DNA from: Corynebacterium suranareeae
GTDB taxonomy: Bacteria; Actinomycetota; Actinomycetes; Mycobacteriales; Mycobacteriaceae
Reading direction: 5' to 3'
Assembly: GCF_002355155.1 (NCBI RefSeq)
Contig: NZ_AP017369.1
Location: 248,001 to 312,000, forward strand
Length of the DNA stretch: 64,000 nt
Shown here one piece after another: positions 9,357 to 17,786 of this stretch. How positions within the stretch are numbered: position 1 is the first letter of the stretch; each line of letters begins with the position of its first letter. Made by a program: the position numbers and the translations under genes. Under the pieces are notes generated by a model. It was not told the origin of the DNA and did not search any database. It worked only from the letters and a program-made list of their open reading frames with translations.

Positions 9357-9985
9357 GTCTAGGACTCGGAGAGGACGCAATCCCTGCAGTTTTTGTTATC
9401 GGGACAGCCGGGTCGGGCAAAAGCACTGTGGCCAAGAGCATTGCTTCTGCAATGGGAGCTTCCTACTTGGATAAAGACACCGTCGCCAACATTTTTACTG
9501 GCGCGATGCTTGAAGCCAACGGTGAAAGCCCAGCTGCCCGAGACGACAGTGAATTCTATACGGGCACAATTCGGCCGTTGGAATACTCCACACTTTTGGC
9601 TATCGGTAGCGAAAACTTGAGACTTGGCAATCCGATTGTTCTTGATGCACCATTTGGAGCGTACTTTCAACAAACTGATTACATCAGTGCAATCGCGACA
9701 GAGCACCAATGGTCTCCACATGTTTTTCCGTTTGTAGTCCGAGTGTCCAGTTCTGAAGACGTCACAAAACAGCGATTGCGCTCGAGAGGGCTTGATCGAG
9801 ACTTATGGAAACTGAACAACTGGGAACAATTCTGGAGCGAGGTAGGTAAGGCGCACCCGGAATGGGACTCTGTTCAAATCGTCGATTTCACCAACGACGC
9901 TGATCTGCCCGCGCCGGAATTAGCAAGCGTGATCCTCCAAGAAATTGAAAAATCACTATCTGGGAAGGATCTGGTCACTCCGTAG
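9353..9985 (+). CDS. Small P-loop (AAA_33-type) kinase, candidate 2-keto-3-deoxy-sugar-acid kinase
   Basis: 210 residues. Walker A is G-T-A-G-S-G-K-S-T near residues 20-28, followed by a short nucleotide-kinase-like fold with L-D-K-D-T and a lid-like stretch rich in arginine (K-Q-R-L-R-S-R-G). It overlaps the transporter stop (ATGA). Such proteins are related to gluconokinase and shikimate kinase, and are unlike the ribokinase-type KdgK normally found beside KDPG aldolase. The operon needs a kinase to make the aldolase substrate, so this is the obvious candidate; that assignment is an inference. Confidence 0.65.
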   Translation: MSLGLGEDAIPAVFVIGTAGSGKSTVAKSIASAMGASYLDKDTVANIFTGAMLEANGESPAARDDSEFYTGTIRPLEYSTLLAIGSENLRLGNPIVLDAPFGAYFQQTDYISAIATEHQWSPHVFPFVVRVSSSEDVTKQRLRSRGLDRDLWKLNNWEQFWSEVGKAHPEWDSVQIVDFTNDADLPAPELASVILQEIEKSLSGKDLVTP

Positions 9986-10005
9986 AGGGGTAAAAGCTTA
10001 CCTCT
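9984..10005 (+). terminator. Possible hairpin at the end of the kinase gene
   Basis: AGAGGGGTAA and TTACCTCT form a stem with one bulged G around an AAGC loop, overlapping the kinase stop codon. No U-run follows, so it may be an RNA-stabilising hairpin rather than a terminator. Confidence 0.3.
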
Positions 10006-10033
10006 CGACTAGGTGGGGTGGGCGTAGAGCGCC

Positions 10034-10039
10034 TATTCT
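10034..10039 (+). promoter_or_regulatory. -10 hexamer of the TauE-like gene
   Basis: TATTCT ends 8 bases before the GTG at 10048, fitting a leaderless transcript. Confidence 0.4.
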
Positions 10040-10047
10040 GATTGATC

Positions 10048-10800
10048 GTGTTAACCATCGCTATTGTGCTTCTCGCGTCAGTCCTCATCGGTGCTCTTCT
10101 CCAACGCATGACAGGATTGGGTGTCGGTCTCGTTACCGGCCCAGTCCTGACTTCTTTGTTAGGGCCGCTAGCAGGCGTGACTATGGTGAATGGTCTGTCC
10201 ATCATCAATGCGGTGAACAATGCGTGGTCGGTGCGCAAACGCACTGACTGGGCCAAATTCCGAATTCTTGCCGGCGCTCTGGTACTTGGTTCTGTCCCTG
10301 CTGTTGCAGTGGTGTATTTCCTTAATGGACCATGGCTGTTGATTTTCGTTGGTGCGATGGTGCTGCTCGCGTTGGGTGTTTCTCTGTTCCCAACAGAGAA
10401 ATTCGCACTCAAGCAAGAAGCTAAACTGCCTATGGTCATCTTCGGTGTGATTGGTGGATTCATGTCCACTGTTGCAGGCATTGCAGGACCATCCCTGACT
10501 GTTTATGCACGCCTGAGCCGCTGGGATTACCGCGACTTTGTGGCCACCTTGCACCCAGTTCTACTCGTGGCCAACACCGTATCGTTCCTACTCAAGGTTA
10601 TCTTGATCGGTGGACTCGATTTCGGTGGCGCACCCGCATGGCTCTGGATCGGTGCCGTAGCGATGATCTTTGTCGGTGCTTGGTTGGGTGAAATCGTCAA
10701 CGCTAAGGTGTCCACCCCAATGGCCAAGCGCATCGCTACGCTCCTGGCAGCAGCTGGTGCAGCAGTGGTGTTGTTCCGAGGCATCATGGAATTGGTTTAG
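10048..10800 (+). CDS. TauE/SafE-family membrane permease
   Basis: 250 residues with about seven to eight helices and the repeated TauE/SafE layout: G-x-x-x-Q-R-M-T-G-x-G in the first half and G-x-x-x-G-F-M-S-T-V-A-G-I-A-G-P in the second. Members export small anions such as sulfite or sulfonates; the substrate here is unknown. GTG 10048 is preferred because a TATTCT box lies 8 bases upstream and no ribosome site exists. A TTG two codons earlier is the alternative. It stands alone between the kinase gene and the convergent RarD-like gene. Confidence 0.8.
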   Translation: MLTIAIVLLASVLIGALLQRMTGLGVGLVTGPVLTSLLGPLAGVTMVNGLSIINAVNNAWSVRKRTDWAKFRILAGALVLGSVPAVAVVYFLNGPWLLIFVGAMVLLALGVSLFPTEKFALKQEAKLPMVIFGVIGGFMSTVAGIAGPSLTVYARLSRWDYRDFVATLHPVLLVANTVSFLLKVILIGGLDFGGAPAWLWIGAVAMIFVGAWLGEIVNAKVSTPMAKRIATLLAAAGAAVVLFRGIMELV

Positions 10801-10822
10801 CGGTCTTAATTGGTGGGAAGTC

Positions 10823-10855
10823 GATCGGAAGCGAATCGGAAGTTAATCGGACTCG
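10823..10855. repeat. Three 11-bp tandem repeats
   Basis: Units GATCGGAAGCG, AATCGGAAGTT and AATCGGACTCG lie head to tail and run across the stop codon of the RarD-like gene. Confidence 0.5.
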
Positions 10856-11724
10856 AGGTTTTTGCGAGACCTTCTCATTCCATCAAATCCCAGTAATGCC
10901 AGGGCGCACGCAAGTAGTGAGTAGACAATGGCGTCGCTGAGATTCAACGTTTCACCAAGTAATAGTGCTGCAACGAACAGTAAGATTGGTTCACCGTAAC
11001 TTAGTAGGCCAAACATTGGCATACTGAGCAGCGTTGAGGCAGCCAGATACAAAGCCATAGCTAAAGCGCCAGCGAGGCCGGCCAGAATAACCATCGACAA
11101 CATGGTGTTAGACAGCGGATCCTCGACAGTGGCGAGCATGAAAAACGCCAGGGGACTCAACACTAAAACTTCTGCGCCGTAAGCAAAAGCGTTGTTCAGC
11201 CCTGAGTATTTACGAAGCGCAAAATACAGTGCATAACCCGCAGCGATGGCAAAAGTTACCCATGAAAGCTGCGCACTAATGACAAATTTCAAGGTCACTG
11301 CGATCAGCGCGACACCCACCGCAATCCACTGCAGCCTGGTGATGTAATCAGCGAAGAAAAACCGCCCCACAATTACTAGGAAAATGGGCAGTAATAGGTA
11401 ACCAAGCGAGGCATCTAAAGCATGACTCTTTGGCGACCAAGAAAACAGCCACAGCTGAAGCGAAATAAGTACAACAAGGAAGATGAAGTACAGAATTTGA
11501 CGAGGTTGGGGCCTTAGCGTGTCCCAAAATTCCTTAAACACCTTCCGACCAGCAGGGTGCAGAAGGGCAAGCAAATAGCATGCCGCTGTTAGAAGGACAC
11601 GCCAAGCAACAAGTGTTTCCGCCTTTGCCTCAATCGCCCCAGAGATGAAAAAGATCGCTCCGAACAAAGCGGATGCGAGAACAGACGTGATGACTCCAGC
11701 GGAAGATGTACGATTTGTTGCCAC
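10843..11724 (-). CDS. RarD/EamA (DMT superfamily) transporter
   Basis: 293 residues with ten helices and the internal duplication of drug/metabolite transporters. The N-terminal half resembles RarD (A-S-A-L-F-G-A-I-F-F, A-W-R motif at the end of the second helix region, and a Q-L-W-L-F-S-W stretch). It begins with GTG behind AAGGAG. RarD-like proteins are putative metabolite exporters; the substrate is unknown. Its last codons are made of an 11-bp tandem repeat, so the exact C-terminus may vary between strains. Confidence 0.8.
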   Translation of the reverse strand: MATNRTSSAGVITSVLASALFGAIFFISGAIEAKAETLVAWRVLLTAACYLLALLHPAGRKVFKEFWDTLRPQPRQILYFIFLVVLISLQLWLFSWSPKSHALDASLGYLLLPIFLVIVGRFFFADYITRLQWIAVGVALIAVTLKFVISAQLSWVTFAIAAGYALYFALRKYSGLNNAFAYGAEVLVLSPLAFFMLATVEDPLSNTMLSMVILAGLAGALAMALYLAASTLLSMPMFGLLSYGEPILLFVAALLLGETLNLSDAIVYSLLACALALLGFDGMRRSRKNLESD

Positions 11725-11849
11725 TATCAGCTCCTTGTTTCCTTCATTAGCTTCGCATATGTCTGGATCTTATTGGATGTATGAGTCAGAGATCAGGGAG
11801 ATCGCGCACTAACCGAACCTGGCCAGTGCAACAGGATTATGTTTAAGGC

Positions 11850-12587
11850 ATGGATCTTGCACTCGCTCACGTTGATTCCACCGTTTCCGGGCTCTATGAC
11901 TCCTTAGATCTCATTGGCGTGCTGCTCAACGGAATAATCGGAGGAACTATCGCCAGGCAACGAGGCTATGACATCATTGGCTTTTTGTTCCTGGCGTTGT
12001 TTTCTGCGCTGGGTGGCGGAATGATCCGCGACATGCTGATTCAGCGGGGGACTGTCGCGGCGATCGATAATCAGATTTACCTCGCCCTTGCTTTTACCGG
12101 TGCGTTAATTGCCGTGGCGGTGAACTTTAAAGGTCATCTGTGGGAGCTGTTTAAAGTTCACGGCGACGCGATTGTGCTGGGAGTGTGGGCTGTCACCGGA
12201 TCAGTGAAAGCGATGAATTTCGGCGTAGCACCGCTGCCTAGCATTTTTATGGGCGTGTTAACCGCAGTGGGTGGTGGCATGGTGCGCGATGTGGTCACCG
12301 GGCAAACTCCATCGATTTTCGGCGGAGGAACTTTGTATGCCGTGCCTGCGACTCTTTCTGCCACCTCAATGGTTGTTTTTCACAGCTTTGATCAGGTGAT
12401 CTTAGGGATGATTATTTCACCCCTGCTGGGCATTGCGTTGGCTGTTTTAGCGTATTGGTGCGGTTGGGTTATTCCAGTCAATACCGATTTCGCGCCGGTT
12501 AATCTCACGGTCAGCCAATTGCGCTCGATGTTGTCCAAGGCCGAAAAGAAGGGCTGGAAAGAGCGGGGAAAAGAGGATCTTTCATGA
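11850..12587 (+). CDS. TRIC/UPF0126 (YadS-type) membrane protein
   Basis: 245 residues; seven helices in two repeats, each with the glycine-rich signature seen in this family (G-G-G-M-I-R-D and G-G-G-M-V-R-D-V-V-T-G). Family members are trimeric cation channels, and some bacterial ones are linked to glycine uptake. TATGTT lies 6 bases before the ATG, so the mRNA may be leaderless, though AAGG just before the ATG is also present. The stop overlaps the next start (ATGA), coupling it to a META-domain lipoprotein. Confidence 0.85.
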   Translation: MDLALAHVDSTVSGLYDSLDLIGVLLNGIIGGTIARQRGYDIIGFLFLALFSALGGGMIRDMLIQRGTVAAIDNQIYLALAFTGALIAVAVNFKGHLWELFKVHGDAIVLGVWAVTGSVKAMNFGVAPLPSIFMGVLTAVGGGMVRDVVTGQTPSIFGGGTLYAVPATLSATSMVVFHSFDQVILGMIISPLLGIALAVLAYWCGWVIPVNTDFAPVNLTVSQLRSMLSKAEKKGWKERGKEDLS

Positions 12588-12913
12588 GAATTGTGCTTCT
12601 CGCGATTTCCGGCATGTTTTTAGCGGCGTGCAGCACGTCGGTGGCAGGCAGCTGGAATGCTGCTGAGCCCGCCGGAGCCCACATTGAGCTTTCCAATGAT
12701 GGCTCGGTGGCAGGCTCCGATGGCTGCAATCAGTTCTCCGGCAGCTGGCATAAAGATGGCTCTACCATTACGTTTTCCAGCATCGTGCAGACCGAAATGT
12801 ACTGTGACGGCGTCAACGATTGGCTCACTCAACTCCACGCCGCCACCGTGACCGATTCCACGATGACCGTATTCAACGAGGCCGGTGAGAACATCGGCGA
12901 GCTAAAACGCTAA
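12584..12913 (+). CDS. META/HslJ-like domain lipoprotein
   Basis: 109 residues. A short signal ends in lipobox L-A-A-C (Cys 16), so the mature protein is probably a membrane-anchored lipoprotein. The rest is one META-type domain with D-G-C-N-Q-F-S-G near the middle and a second Cys at Y-C-D-G that could form a disulfide. It overlaps the TRIC-like gene by 4 bp. Its stop overlaps the convergent panD stop. Function of the domain is poorly known (HslJ is linked to novobiocin tolerance). Confidence 0.75.
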   Translation: MRIVLLAISGMFLAACSTSVAGSWNAAEPAGAHIELSNDGSVAGSDGCNQFSGSWHKDGSTITFSSIVQTEMYCDGVNDWLTQLHAATVTDSTMTVFNEAGENIGELKR

Positions 12914-13320
12914 ATGCTTCTCGACGTCAAAAGCCCGGATCCTGGGATTGCCTCCGCAAGATCGTTGCCGAGCGCAACAATGCGGTTATCAGCGTCCACG
13001 TGCACAATCTTTGGCTCATACGCCTTGGCTTCAGCATCAGTGGCTTGAAGGTAACTCATGATAATCACAAGATCACCAGGATTAATAAGGTGTGCAGCAG
13101 CACCGTTGATACAAATATTGCCTGTTCCCGCATCACCGACAATGACATAGGTTTCTAAGCGAGCGCCGTTGGTGATATCCACGATGGCTACCTTTTCGCC
13201 TTCAATTAAACCAGCGGCATGAACCAAATCTGCATCAATGGTTACAGAGCCCACATAATCTAAATCAGCTTGGGTGACAGTAGCTCGGTGGATTTTGCTT
13301 CCGAGGATGGTGCGCAGCAT
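12910..13320 (-). CDS. panD: Aspartate 1-decarboxylase
   Basis: 136 residues, the typical PanD length. The self-processing site Gly24-Ser25 is plain (Y-V-G-S-V), where cleavage makes the pyruvoyl cofactor. The downstream N-G-A-A-A-H and Y-C-like active-site region around [13 protein letters not shown] is conserved. It converts L-aspartate to beta-alanine for pantothenate and CoA. AAGGA precedes the ATG. The gene is convergent with the META lipoprotein and shares 4 bp at the stops. Confidence 0.96.
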   Translation of the reverse strand: MLRTILGSKIHRATVTQADLDYVGSVTIDADLVHAAGLIEGEKVAIVDITNGARLETYVIVGDAGTGNICINGAAAHLINPGDLVIIMSYLQATDAEAKAYEPKIVHVDADNRIVALGNDLAEAIPGSGLLTSRSI

Positions 13321-13448
13321 GTAAATGGTGTCCTTATTGGGGGTTATCCTGCAAGTTTTAAAAAATCATAGCGTGAGACGACAAGGAAAGGAATATTTCG
13401 ATCCTGCAACAACCCCCGGTCCAGGTGGGATTATGCGGGATAAATCGC

Positions 13449-13454
13449 TACGAT
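13449..13454 (+). promoter_or_regulatory. -10 hexamer of the DUF885 gene
   Basis: TACGAT ends 8 bases before the ATG at 13463; no ribosome site is visible, consistent with a leaderless mRNA. Confidence 0.4.
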
Positions 13455-13462
13455 AGCCACTT

Positions 13463-15124
13463 ATGACTCTTCAGAGTTCTGATAAACGTTCTCCTTCACT
13501 ATTAGACGCCTCCTCCGAGGTCTTTGTCCACGATTTGGCAGCTTTGTCGCCTACTGATGCAACCGCTTGGGGCATTACTGGCTTCGAAGGTGAGCTTCAG
13601 GATTTTTCACCTGACTATTGGAATGCCATCGCCGAACGCAACCGCGATATGGTTGCCGATGTCGATGCTTTTGACGACGGCACTGATGACAACGACGACG
13701 AAGAAGACTTCGACGACGTCGACCGCGTCACCGCAGACGTACTCCGTGACCGCGTATGCCTTGACCTAGCCCTCCACCACCAGGGCGAGACTTTGGCGAA
13801 TCTCAACAATATTGATTCCCCAGTTCAAACCATCCGCGATACCTTCCTCATCATGCCGCGTGACACCGACGATGATGTGGAAAACCTCCGCGAACGCCTC
13901 TCCCGTGTCCCAGATGCCCTCCACGGCTACTGCGAATCACTCGCCGAAGCCGCCAGCCAAGGCCATGTGGCAGCCATCCGACAGGTTGAAGAAGTAGCCT
14001 CGCAATGCGAAGACCTCGCTGATGAAGACTCTGTCTTACAACACCTGGGCCTTGATGAAGATGATCCAGCTGTCCTAGAAGCCCAAGAAGCCTTCGCCCG
14101 TGTTGCAGGATGGCTCTCAGAACAACTAGCCCCACATGCTCCACATGAAGATGCCGTGGGTCGAGACCGCTACGAAATGTTCTCCCACCTCCACGTTGGT
14201 GAATTTGTGGACCTTGATGAAGCCTACAAATGGTCACTCGAGCAGCTACGCGACATCGACGCACAGCAGCTACAGGTAGCCCAACAACTTTACGGCGCAG
14301 GCACAACCATCCGTGAAGCGATGAAAAAGCTCAACGCTGATGAGCGCTACCTGATCACAGGCACCGATGCTTTACAAGAGTGGATGCAAAAAATCGCCGA
14401 CCAGGCAATCTCTGATCTCAATGGCATCTCCTTCAACATTCCAGAGCCAGCCCGCGAAATTGAATGCCTGATCGACCCAGCCGGTACCGGTGGAATTTTC
14501 TACACCCCACCAAGCGATGACTTCTCCAGGCCAGGACGCATGTGGTGGTCTGTACCGAAAAAACAGGAAGTGTTCCACACCTGGCAAGAACTCACCACCG
14601 TTTTCCACGAAGGAGTACCAGGACACCACCTGCAGATCTCCCAAACCTTGGTGGAAAATGATCTGAACCTGTGGCGTCGTGTTGCCTGCTGGAACTCCGG
14701 CCACGGTGAAGGCTGGGCCTTGTACGCAGAATCCTTGATGAAGGAGCTTGGCTACCACGAAGATCCAGGCAACCTCATGGGATACCTGGACGCTCAGCGA
14801 CTCCGTGCAGCGCGCGTAGCAATCGATATCGGAATTCACCTGAATAAGAAGAACCCAGAAGGCACCGGCCTATGGGATGCATCCTATGCCCGCAGCTTCC
14901 TCCGTGAGAACACCTCTATGACAGAAGCCGCTTTGTCTTTCGAACTCAACCGATACCTTGGTTGGCCTGGACAAGCAGCGTCTTATGCCATTGGTCAGCG
15001 CCTGTGGAAGAACTTGCGCGATGAAGCCATCGGCCAGGGACAAACATTGGCTGAATTCCACAGCAAGGCTTTGTCTTACGGCAGCATTCCGATGGGCATT
15101 CTGCGTGACCAGGTGCTGAACTAA
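13463..15124 (+). CDS. DUF885-family putative zinc carboxypeptidase
   Basis: 553 residues, cytoplasmic (no signal peptide). The zinc-site signature H-E-G-V-P-G-H-H lies near residue 382, and a later N-S-G-H-G-E-G-W-A-L-Y-A-E stretch supplies the further metal and catalytic residues normal for DUF885. The N-terminal third is very acidic (runs of Asp and Glu near residues 65-90). Family members are metallopeptidases, probably acting on peptides or isopeptides; the substrate here is not known. It stands alone and is followed by a repeat-rich island. Confidence 0.85.
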   Translation: MTLQSSDKRSPSLLDASSEVFVHDLAALSPTDATAWGITGFEGELQDFSPDYWNAIAERNRDMVADVDAFDDGTDDNDDEEDFDDVDRVTADVLRDRVCLDLALHHQGETLANLNNIDSPVQTIRDTFLIMPRDTDDDVENLRERLSRVPDALHGYCESLAEAASQGHVAAIRQVEEVASQCEDLADEDSVLQHLGLDEDDPAVLEAQEAFARVAGWLSEQLAPHAPHEDAVGRDRYEMFSHLHVGEFVDLDEAYKWSLEQLRDIDAQQLQVAQQLYGAGTTIREAMKKLNADERYLITGTDALQEWMQKIADQAISDLNGISFNIPEPAREIECLIDPAGTGGIFYTPPSDDFSRPGRMWWSVPKKQEVFHTWQELTTVFHEGVPGHHLQISQTLVENDLNLWRRVACWNSGHGEGWALYAESLMKELGYHEDPGNLMGYLDAQRLRAARVAIDIGIHLNKKNPEGTGLWDASYARSFLRENTSMTEAALSFELNRYLGWPGQAASYAIGQRLWKNLRDEAIGQGQTLAEFHSKALSYGSIPMGILRDQVLN

Positions 15125-15161
15125 AAGCCCCAGGTCAGGTGAATGCAGATCTCGCAGCAAA

Positions 15162-15216
15162 TTAGACAGGTGTGACAAGAAGTCTCAAAAACCGAGAATC
15201 TTGCCACGCCTGTTTG
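15162..15216. repeat. ~56-bp palindromic unit 1
   Basis: Imperfect palindrome: arm ACAGGTGTGACAAGA...TCTC pairs with GAGAATCTTGCCACGCCTGT; the right end reads CTTGCCACGCCTGTTTG. It matches the units at 45367-45494. It may also terminate the DUF885 transcript. Confidence 0.6.
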
Positions 15217-15274
15217 TTTCACAGTTTGTTTCGCAGCAGGAAGCCCGAAAACTGATGGCATAAAAAGAGCGAAA

Positions 15275-15356
15275 GGCGTTTATCGCTTGTTTAATGCCTC
15301 GAGTTTTCTTAGATGAGCTTATGTATGCGCTTGACCTTGAAAACCCGTGAGAAGCG
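15275..15356 (+). repeat. Dispersed 82-bp repeat, copy 1
   Basis: Begins GGCGTTTATCGCTTGTTTAA and ends CCGTGAGAAGCG; the copy at 63190-63270 has the same two ends and similar spacing. Confidence 0.65.
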
Positions 15357-15406
15357 CTGCTGGGGAGGTGTGATCTTTCGGGTTAGAGGCTTAAATTTGA
15401 GGGCGG

Positions 15407-15462
15407 CCAAACCAGGAGACCCAGAATCTTCAAAAATTTAAATGTTGGGTCTCTGTGTTTGG
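15407..15462. repeat. 56-bp palindromic unit 2
   Basis: Left arm CCAAACCAGGAGACCCA pairs with right arm TGGGTCTCTGTGTTTGG around a 22-base A/T-rich centre. Confidence 0.75.
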
Positions 15463-15478
15463 TACCTAGCGCGATACG

Positions 15479-15534
15479 CCAAACCAGGAGACCCACAAAC
15501 GTCGAAAACGTGATTTCTGGGTCTCTGTGTTTGG
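15479..15534. repeat. 56-bp palindromic unit 3
   Basis: Same arms as the unit 16 bp upstream and the same total length of 56 bp; only the centre differs. Confidence 0.75.
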
Positions 15535-15709
15535 TCTTATGCCGGTCTTGTGCACGAACGCCTAGATCCGCACGGGGCAAACAGTTATTTCGGCAGCAAT
15601 TTGGCCCAAGTCGGGTTTCATAGTTTGTTTCATAACCGCAGAGCCACCTTTGTCTGTGGGTTTCGGAGGTCTAATCGCGGTTGTCAGTCGGGGCAGCGCC
15701 TATAGACCA

Positions 15710-15831
15710 GCAAATACGACCAAATCCATCACCATTCCAGGGGTTCTTGGTCGCTAGATCAAATTTGCAGGCCGGGTTAACGCCATATCCGACCAAAGTC
15801 TTGGGCTTCGTAAGCTTCTTTGGTCGCCAGG
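15710..15831 (-). repeat. 122-bp dispersed element, copy 1 (inverted)
   Basis: The reverse complement aligns without gaps to 19591-19712 and 63325-63446. Shared landmarks on this strand are GACCAAATCCAT, CTTGGTCGCTAG, TCAAATTTG and TTTGGTCGCCAGG. Confidence 0.75.
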
Positions 15832-15998
15832 TGAAGTGAGGTGCAAAACCTGTGCAAAACCGGCACAAGAGGCCAGAAAAAGTGACCTCACAGATTCGCG
15901 TGTAAAGCTCTCACAGACCCCGGTCGATACAAATGCTCATTTGAAAATTTTGACCCCTTAAATGGGCTGTAAAAGGCGGTAGCTAAAACTGGGCAAAG

Positions 15999-17138
15999 CT
16001 AGCGGTCCCTGCGCAAAATAAAACGCAGCAGCGCGGGGATTGAGCTGGCAATGGTCAAGATCGCAAGGAGGCGAATGATCTGGATCGTCACCACCACGGG
16101 ACCTGCGGCACCTTCCGAAGATAACGCGAGAACAGTTTCCAGCGCACCCGGACTGGTTGCCAGGTAGGCCTCGAAGAAGCTGATATCAAGCCACCAGGTC
16201 AGCAGCCCCGCCGCACCCGCACACACGGCAAGCAGTGCGAAAATGAACAGGAACGTTGCTGGAAGCTGCTTGGAAAAAAGCTTCAGTGCCGTCATATTCA
16301 AAGCACCACCACACATCCAGCCGATCGCCATGAATGCAATAATCTTGAATACGGTCGGCGGCTGCACGGTGAGATCATCGGGCAAAACAAAACTAACCAG
16401 CACTGTCAGAATCAGCGGACCCATCACCGCAGGCGCCGGCAAGCGCAGCAACCGGCCTAAAGGTTCACCGGCCAGCACAATGCCGAAGAGCACCACGAGA
16501 GATAAAACGCTTATCGACGCCCCGAACTCTTCCAATCCCAACACGTCCAACCATCTCTCCGGTGGCGATCCCAGATCTGCACCACCTGGGACGAAAAAGT
16601 GCGTCACCAGCGGTAATGTCATGGAAACAACCAACAGCCTGAGGTATTGGGTTAACGCGACATAGCGGAAATCTGCCCCTAACTCACGAGCCAAAATGGG
16701 CATCACCGAAGCACCACCCGCAAGCATGGACAGCACACCTGTTTCTGGCAGAATTTCTGGTCTGGACCTAGCTAACAACAATCCACCGACGATTCCCACC
16801 GCGATGGTGAAAAAAGAAATCACAAGACCTGGGATGAGGAACCGTAAGAGTTCCGACCCGGAGGAACTAATGAGGGGCATTGCGGCTAACATCGCCACGA
16901 TGGACCGGCCGAAAACGTGCACACCTTTAGCTAGTGGAAGATCATTTCCCGTAGTTAATGCACAAATGCCAGCCACAAGAATCGCCCCGAGAATCCAGGC
17001 AGCGGGTACACCCCACATGGTAAAAAGCCACCCCACGGCTAGCGATAGAGGCGCTACGATGCACCAACGTAAAGCAATAACCTTGCGGGATGGCTTCTGT
17101 GGTTCTTCTTCGTGGGAATCAGGTTCTTTATCACTCAA
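15999..17138 (-). CDS. AbrB-family membrane protein (duplicated AbrB domain)
   Basis: 379 residues with about ten helices in two related halves. The halves carry the family signature G-W-L-F-T-M-W-G-V-P-A-A-W-I-L-G and, after the midpoint, L-P-A-P-A-V-M-G-P. A glycine-rich segment S-M-L-A-G-G-A-S-V-M lies between them. Members are often misnamed ammonia monooxygenase; a transport role is likely but the substrate is unknown. The apparent start is TTG with GGAG 12 bases upstream, so the start is uncertain. An acidic tail of about 15 residues precedes the first helix. Confidence 0.75.
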   Translation of the reverse strand: MSDKEPDSHEEEPQKPSRKVIALRWCIVAPLSLAVGWLFTMWGVPAAWILGAILVAGICALTTGNDLPLAKGVHVFGRSIVAMLAAMPLISSSGSELLRFLIPGLVISFFTIAVGIVGGLLLARSRPEILPETGVLSMLAGGASVMPILARELGADFRYVALTQYLRLLVVSMTLPLVTHFFVPGGADLGSPPERWLDVLGLEEFGASISVLSLVVLFGIVLAGEPLGRLLRLPAPAVMGPLILTVLVSFVLPDDLTVQPPTVFKIIAFMAIGWMCGGALNMTALKLFSKQLPATFLFIFALLAVCAGAAGLLTWWLDISFFEAYLATSPGALETVLALSSEGAAGPVVVTIQIIRLLAILTIASSIPALLRFILRRDR

Positions 17139-17173
17139 TTGGGTACCGGACTCCTTGGTCTACATCTTATAAC

Positions 17174-17653
17174 TTATGTCGCTCCCACTTTAGCAGCAGA
17201 ATCCTCGACAACTTCATAAGAGTCAGGCGTGATCAGCACTGGATTAACCTTAGGATCGGTAGCAAAAAAGCGAACCTCATTGTCACCAGGTACGACATAA
17301 AGCCCGTTAATCACGGTAGGTTCGGTGATCTCAGTGGGAACAACCATCGTGGTTATCAGAGGTTCCTTGCTTGCATCAACACTCAACTCACCAGTTTCTG
17401 TTCGGGAAATGTCCAATTTGGCGGCTTGCTCGTGAGCGCCGTCGAGAAGCTTCCAGGTCACCGGGAAACCCGCAGCGCAGCTGGCGACGATGAGTGCTTC
17501 GGTGGAGGGTTCGTCGAAAAGCATGCAGGTAAGTTTTTGCTGCTCGCCTAAATCAATCGAATAAAGGCCTGGCTCTGCAGGAGAAGCTGCTGCGGGCGTA
17601 CACGTGGTGAGCAGGACCAACGCTGAAAGAGCAGCGAGAATGTGATTACGCAT
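17174..17653 (-). CDS. Secreted protein of unknown function
   Basis: 159 residues from the ATG at 17653, chosen because AAGGA lies at proper spacing; an ATG three codons upstream would overlap that site. A signal peptide (basic start, hydrophobic core about residues 5-18) is clear. L-T-T-C-T follows the core, but Thr at -1 is not a normal lipobox, so lipidation is uncertain; A-A-A-S is an alternative cleavage site. The mature part has two more cysteines (T-C-M-L and A-S-C-A-A) that may form a disulfide. No family recognised. Confidence 0.7.
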   Translation of the reverse strand: MRNHILAALSALVLLTTCTPAAASPAEPGLYSIDLGEQQKLTCMLFDEPSTEALIVASCAAGFPVTWKLLDGAHEQAAKLDISRTETGELSVDASKEPLITTMVVPTEITEPTVINGLYVVPGDNEVRFFATDPKVNPVLITPDSYEVVEDSAAKVGAT

Positions 17654-17786
17654 ATGAATCATCCTTAACCGTCCAGAAAACTGGTATTTCCTATGCTAAT
17701 CCGCAAAAACGGCCACCAACAGGCTTATACTTTCAATGATCAAAACGATGTTGGACTGATGCCAGAACGTGATAGGAGCGCGCCAC

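Larger units (their letters stand above)
15125..15998. other. Repeat-rich gene-free island 1
   Basis: No credible gene is seen in 874 bp. The stretch is a mosaic of one ~56-bp unit, an 82-bp repeat shared with 63 kb, two further 56-bp palindromes, and one inverted copy of the 122-bp element. It ends with TTTTGACCCCTTAAATGG, a short motif also seen near 37594 and 37939. Confidence 0.7.

Noticed and set aside
15407..15534. CRISPR array
   Set aside because: Only two repeats with palindromic arms occur, the inner parts are too short and not unique spacers of constant length, and no cas genes are present.
15710..15831. tRNA or insertion-sequence end
   Set aside because: No cloverleaf, anticodon arm or CCA could be built, and no transposase fragment lies nearby in any of the islands.
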